Positions 5,543 to 7,046 of a stretch of DNA of 7,046 nt are shown piece after piece. Source of the stretch: Bacillota bacterium (lineage in GTDB: Bacteria; Bacillota; Syntrophomonadia; Syntrophomonadales; Syntrophomonadaceae); NCBI GenBank assembly GCA_017861475.1, contig JAGFXV010000073.1, positions 1-7,046 of the forward strand. Direction: 5' to 3'. Position numbers and translations under genes: made by a program. The notes below the pieces were generated by a model. The model searched no databases, had not been told where the DNA came from, and was given only the letters and a program-made list of their open reading frames with translations. Positions within the stretch are counted from its first letter, which is position 1; each line of letters opens with the position of its first letter.

Positions 5543-6514
5543 ATGAAAACCAGGATCACTGAAATGTTAGGCATAAAACATCCGATCATTTGCGGAGGGA
5601 TGCTGTGGCTGTGCAAGCCTGATCTCTGTGCGGCTATTTCCAATGCCGGCGGACTGGGCAATATTACTGCCGGCAATTATGATACCGGCGAGGAACTGCG
5701 AGTTGCCCTAAAACAAACCAAAGCCTTGACGGACAAACCGTTCGGCGTAAACGTTACCCTGCTGCCGTCTTTCCGCATCACCCAGGAAACTTATGATGAT
5801 TATTTCCGGGTCTGTTGTGAAGAGAAAATCGCTTTCATTGAAGTTTCAGGTGCACCGGCCAAACGTTATCTTGATCAGGTACATGAAGCGGGGATCAAAA
5901 TATTCCACAAGGTCGGATCTCTAAGACATGCACTCAATATCGAAAAACTTGGTTATGACGGTATCTTTGCCGCCGGTATAGAAGAGGGCGGACATCCGCT
6001 CAATGATGATGTTACTACCATGGTATTGACGCCACGTATTGCTGAATCGGTAAAAATACCAGTGGTAACAACCGGTGGGATTGCCGACGGCAGAGGCTTG
6101 GCAGCAGCGCTGGCACTGGGTGCGGAAGGTGTTATGATGGCCACCCGTTTTGTCAATACCAAAGAATGCATCGTCCATGAAAATATCAAGCAGGAGATCA
6201 TCGACCGTCAGGAACAGGATACCACATTGATCTGCAAAACCCTCAACCTGCAAGGCCGGGCACTTAAGAATGAGCTAACCAAACAGGTATTGGATATTGA
6301 GGCTGAGGGTAAGGATCTGGAACGGATCTTCCCGCTGATTACCGGACAAAGAGTCAAAGAGGCATGGAATAACGGTGATGTAAATGGTGCGGCCTTCATG
6401 GTCGGACAGTCGATCGGCCTGATCAAGGATGTACTTAGCTGTCAGGAGTTAATGGACGGAATGGTTAACGATGCGGAGGCCATCATGAGAATGAATCTCG
6501 AAAGGTTCCAGTAG
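5543..6514 (+). CDS. FMN-dependent nitronate monooxygenase / FabK-like enoyl reductase family (NPD) protein
   Basis: This TIM-barrel flavoprotein of about 323 residues belongs to the 2-nitropropane dioxygenase family. Visible signatures, numbered from the start at 5543, are the N-terminal GIKHPIICGGM (10-20), SNAGGLGNI (33-41), the GIEEGGH motif with the family's active-site histidine at H151, the phosphate-binding TTGGIADGRG (176-185), and ALGAEGVMMATRF (191-203). The family includes nitronate monooxygenases, FabK enoyl-ACP reductases and several unassigned flavin oxidoreductases; sequence alone does not separate them here. Three in-frame ATGs occur (5534, 5537, 5543). The ribosome binding site AGAGAAAGG ends at 5533, directly against the first, so 5543 (9-nt spacing, the usual MKTRI-type N terminus) is preferred. 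The gene follows the PadR-type regulator and precedes an FAD oxidoreductase, so regulation by PadR is likely but unproven. Confidence 0.9.
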   Translation: MKTRITEMLGIKHPIICGGMLWLCKPDLCAAISNAGGLGNITAGNYDTGEELRVALKQTKALTDKPFGVNVTLLPSFRITQETYDDYFRVCCEEKIAFIEVSGAPAKRYLDQVHEAGIKIFHKVGSLRHALNIEKLGYDGIFAAGIEEGGHPLNDDVTTMVLTPRIAESVKIPVVTTGGIADGRGLAAALALGAEGVMMATRFVNTKECIVHENIKQEIIDRQEQDTTLICKTLNLQGRALKNELTKQVLDIEAEGKDLERIFPLITGQRVKEAWNNGDVNGAAFMVGQSIGLIKDVLSCQELMDGMVNDAEAIMRMNLERFQ

Positions 6515-6610
6515 CCAATGAAGAGAGGGGACTTTCATCATGATTCTCCCTAACCTTTTATGCATATCAGTAAGAATCTTTAAGGCGGTTTAGATGAGAG
6601 GGGGTTGCTT

Positions 6611-7046
6611 ATGTCCGAGTATGATGTGGTGGTGATCGGGGCTGGTAACGGGGGGCTAACTGCCGCCGCCAGTCTGGCTCAAAAAGGAATGAAAGTATTG
6701 ATGCTGGAGCGGCACAATGTCCCGGGGGGATGCGCGACCAGCTTTTGCCGGGGCAGATTTGAATTTGAGGTAGCTTTGCATCAACTAAGTGGCTTTGGTA
6801 CGGAAGCCAAACCGGGTCCGTTAAGAATGTTTCTGGACGGACTTGGAGTCGTGGATAAACTCGATTGGGTTGCCATGGAGAACCTCTACCGGGTCGTCCT
6901 TCCTGGTGAACTTGACCTGATTCTCAGCAGTGACCGGGAGAAAATGATCGCCACCCTGCAGGAACGTTTTCCGCAGGACAGCCAGGCGATCGCTGACTTC
7001 TTTGATCTGGTATATAAGTTTTTTTATGAAGTGATTCGAGCCTTTT
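6611..7046 (+). CDS. Phytoene desaturase/CrtI-like FAD-dependent oxidoreductase (N-terminal 145 residues, partial)
   Basis: The open frame starts at ATG 6611, 6 nt after GAGAGGGGG, and runs off the right edge after 145 codons. The N terminus is a classic FAD-binding Rossmann motif, VVVIGAGNGGLTAAASLAQKG (residues 6-26), with the acidic end of the second strand at E33 and the NVPGGCATSF segment (36-45) typical of the CrtI/CrtISO/phytoene-desaturase type within the amine oxidase-like superfamily. The remainder to residue 145 is consistent with the start of the substrate domain. Such proteins desaturate or isomerise polyprenoids, but many bacterial members have no known substrate, and no carotenoid genes are in view. 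The gene is 96 bp after the NPD-family gene and probably in the same operon. Confidence 0.88.
   Translation, partial: MSEYDVVVIGAGNGGLTAAASLAQKGMKVLMLERHNVPGGCATSFCRGRFEFEVALHQLSGFGTEAKPGPLRMFLDGLGVVDKLDWVAMENLYRVVLPGELDLILSSDREKMIATLQERFPQDSQAIADFFDLVYKFFYEVIRAF

Overview
This 7-kb stretch looks like chromosome from a low-to-moderate G+C Gram-positive bacterium, most likely an anaerobic member of the Clostridia or a related Firmicutes class. The reasons are strong AGGAGG-type ribosome binding sites, frequent GTG and TTG starts, sigma-A type TTGACA/TAAAAT promoters, a KtrAB potassium system and LexA sites of the Gram-positive GAAC-N4-GTTC type. The genus is not determined.

Minus strand, left part (1-1716). 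A ktrA-ktrB pair encodes the RCK regulatory subunit and the start of the membrane subunit of a K+ uptake system; ktrB runs off the left edge. Upstream of it, and insulated by an intrinsic terminator (1463-1490), is a complete tiny transcription unit: a 35-codon gene (1536-1643) for a predicted single-pass membrane peptide with its own ribosome binding site, a good sigma-A promoter (1687-1716), and two LexA-like SOS boxes (1667-1680 and 1698-1711) three helical turns apart over that promoter. This DNA-damage-regulated small membrane protein is the most notable item in the window.

Plus strand, middle (1750-4765). A crotonase-fold acyl-CoA enzyme (probably isomerase-like, since one of the two hydratase glutamates is missing) lies 21 bp before a beta-class carbonic anhydrase. 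Then come a hairpin, a CaxA-type Ca2+/H+ antiporter, an unrecognised 84-residue protein and a strong intrinsic terminator. The three genes after the crotonase all use TTG starts behind strong ribosome binding sites.

Plus strand, right part (4778-7046). A PadR-family regulator is preceded by two overlapping TTGACA promoters and a perfect dyad placed over the expected transcription start, which suggests autoregulation. It is followed by an FMN-dependent nitronate monooxygenase/FabK-like protein and by the start of a phytoene-desaturase-like FAD oxidoreductase that runs off the right edge. No terminator was seen between these three, so they may form one PadR-controlled operon of flavoenzymes whose substrate is unknown.

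No tRNA, rRNA, CRISPR array, insertion sequence or prophage gene was seen. Once the 35-codon gene is counted, no gap without a gene exceeds about 225 bp.
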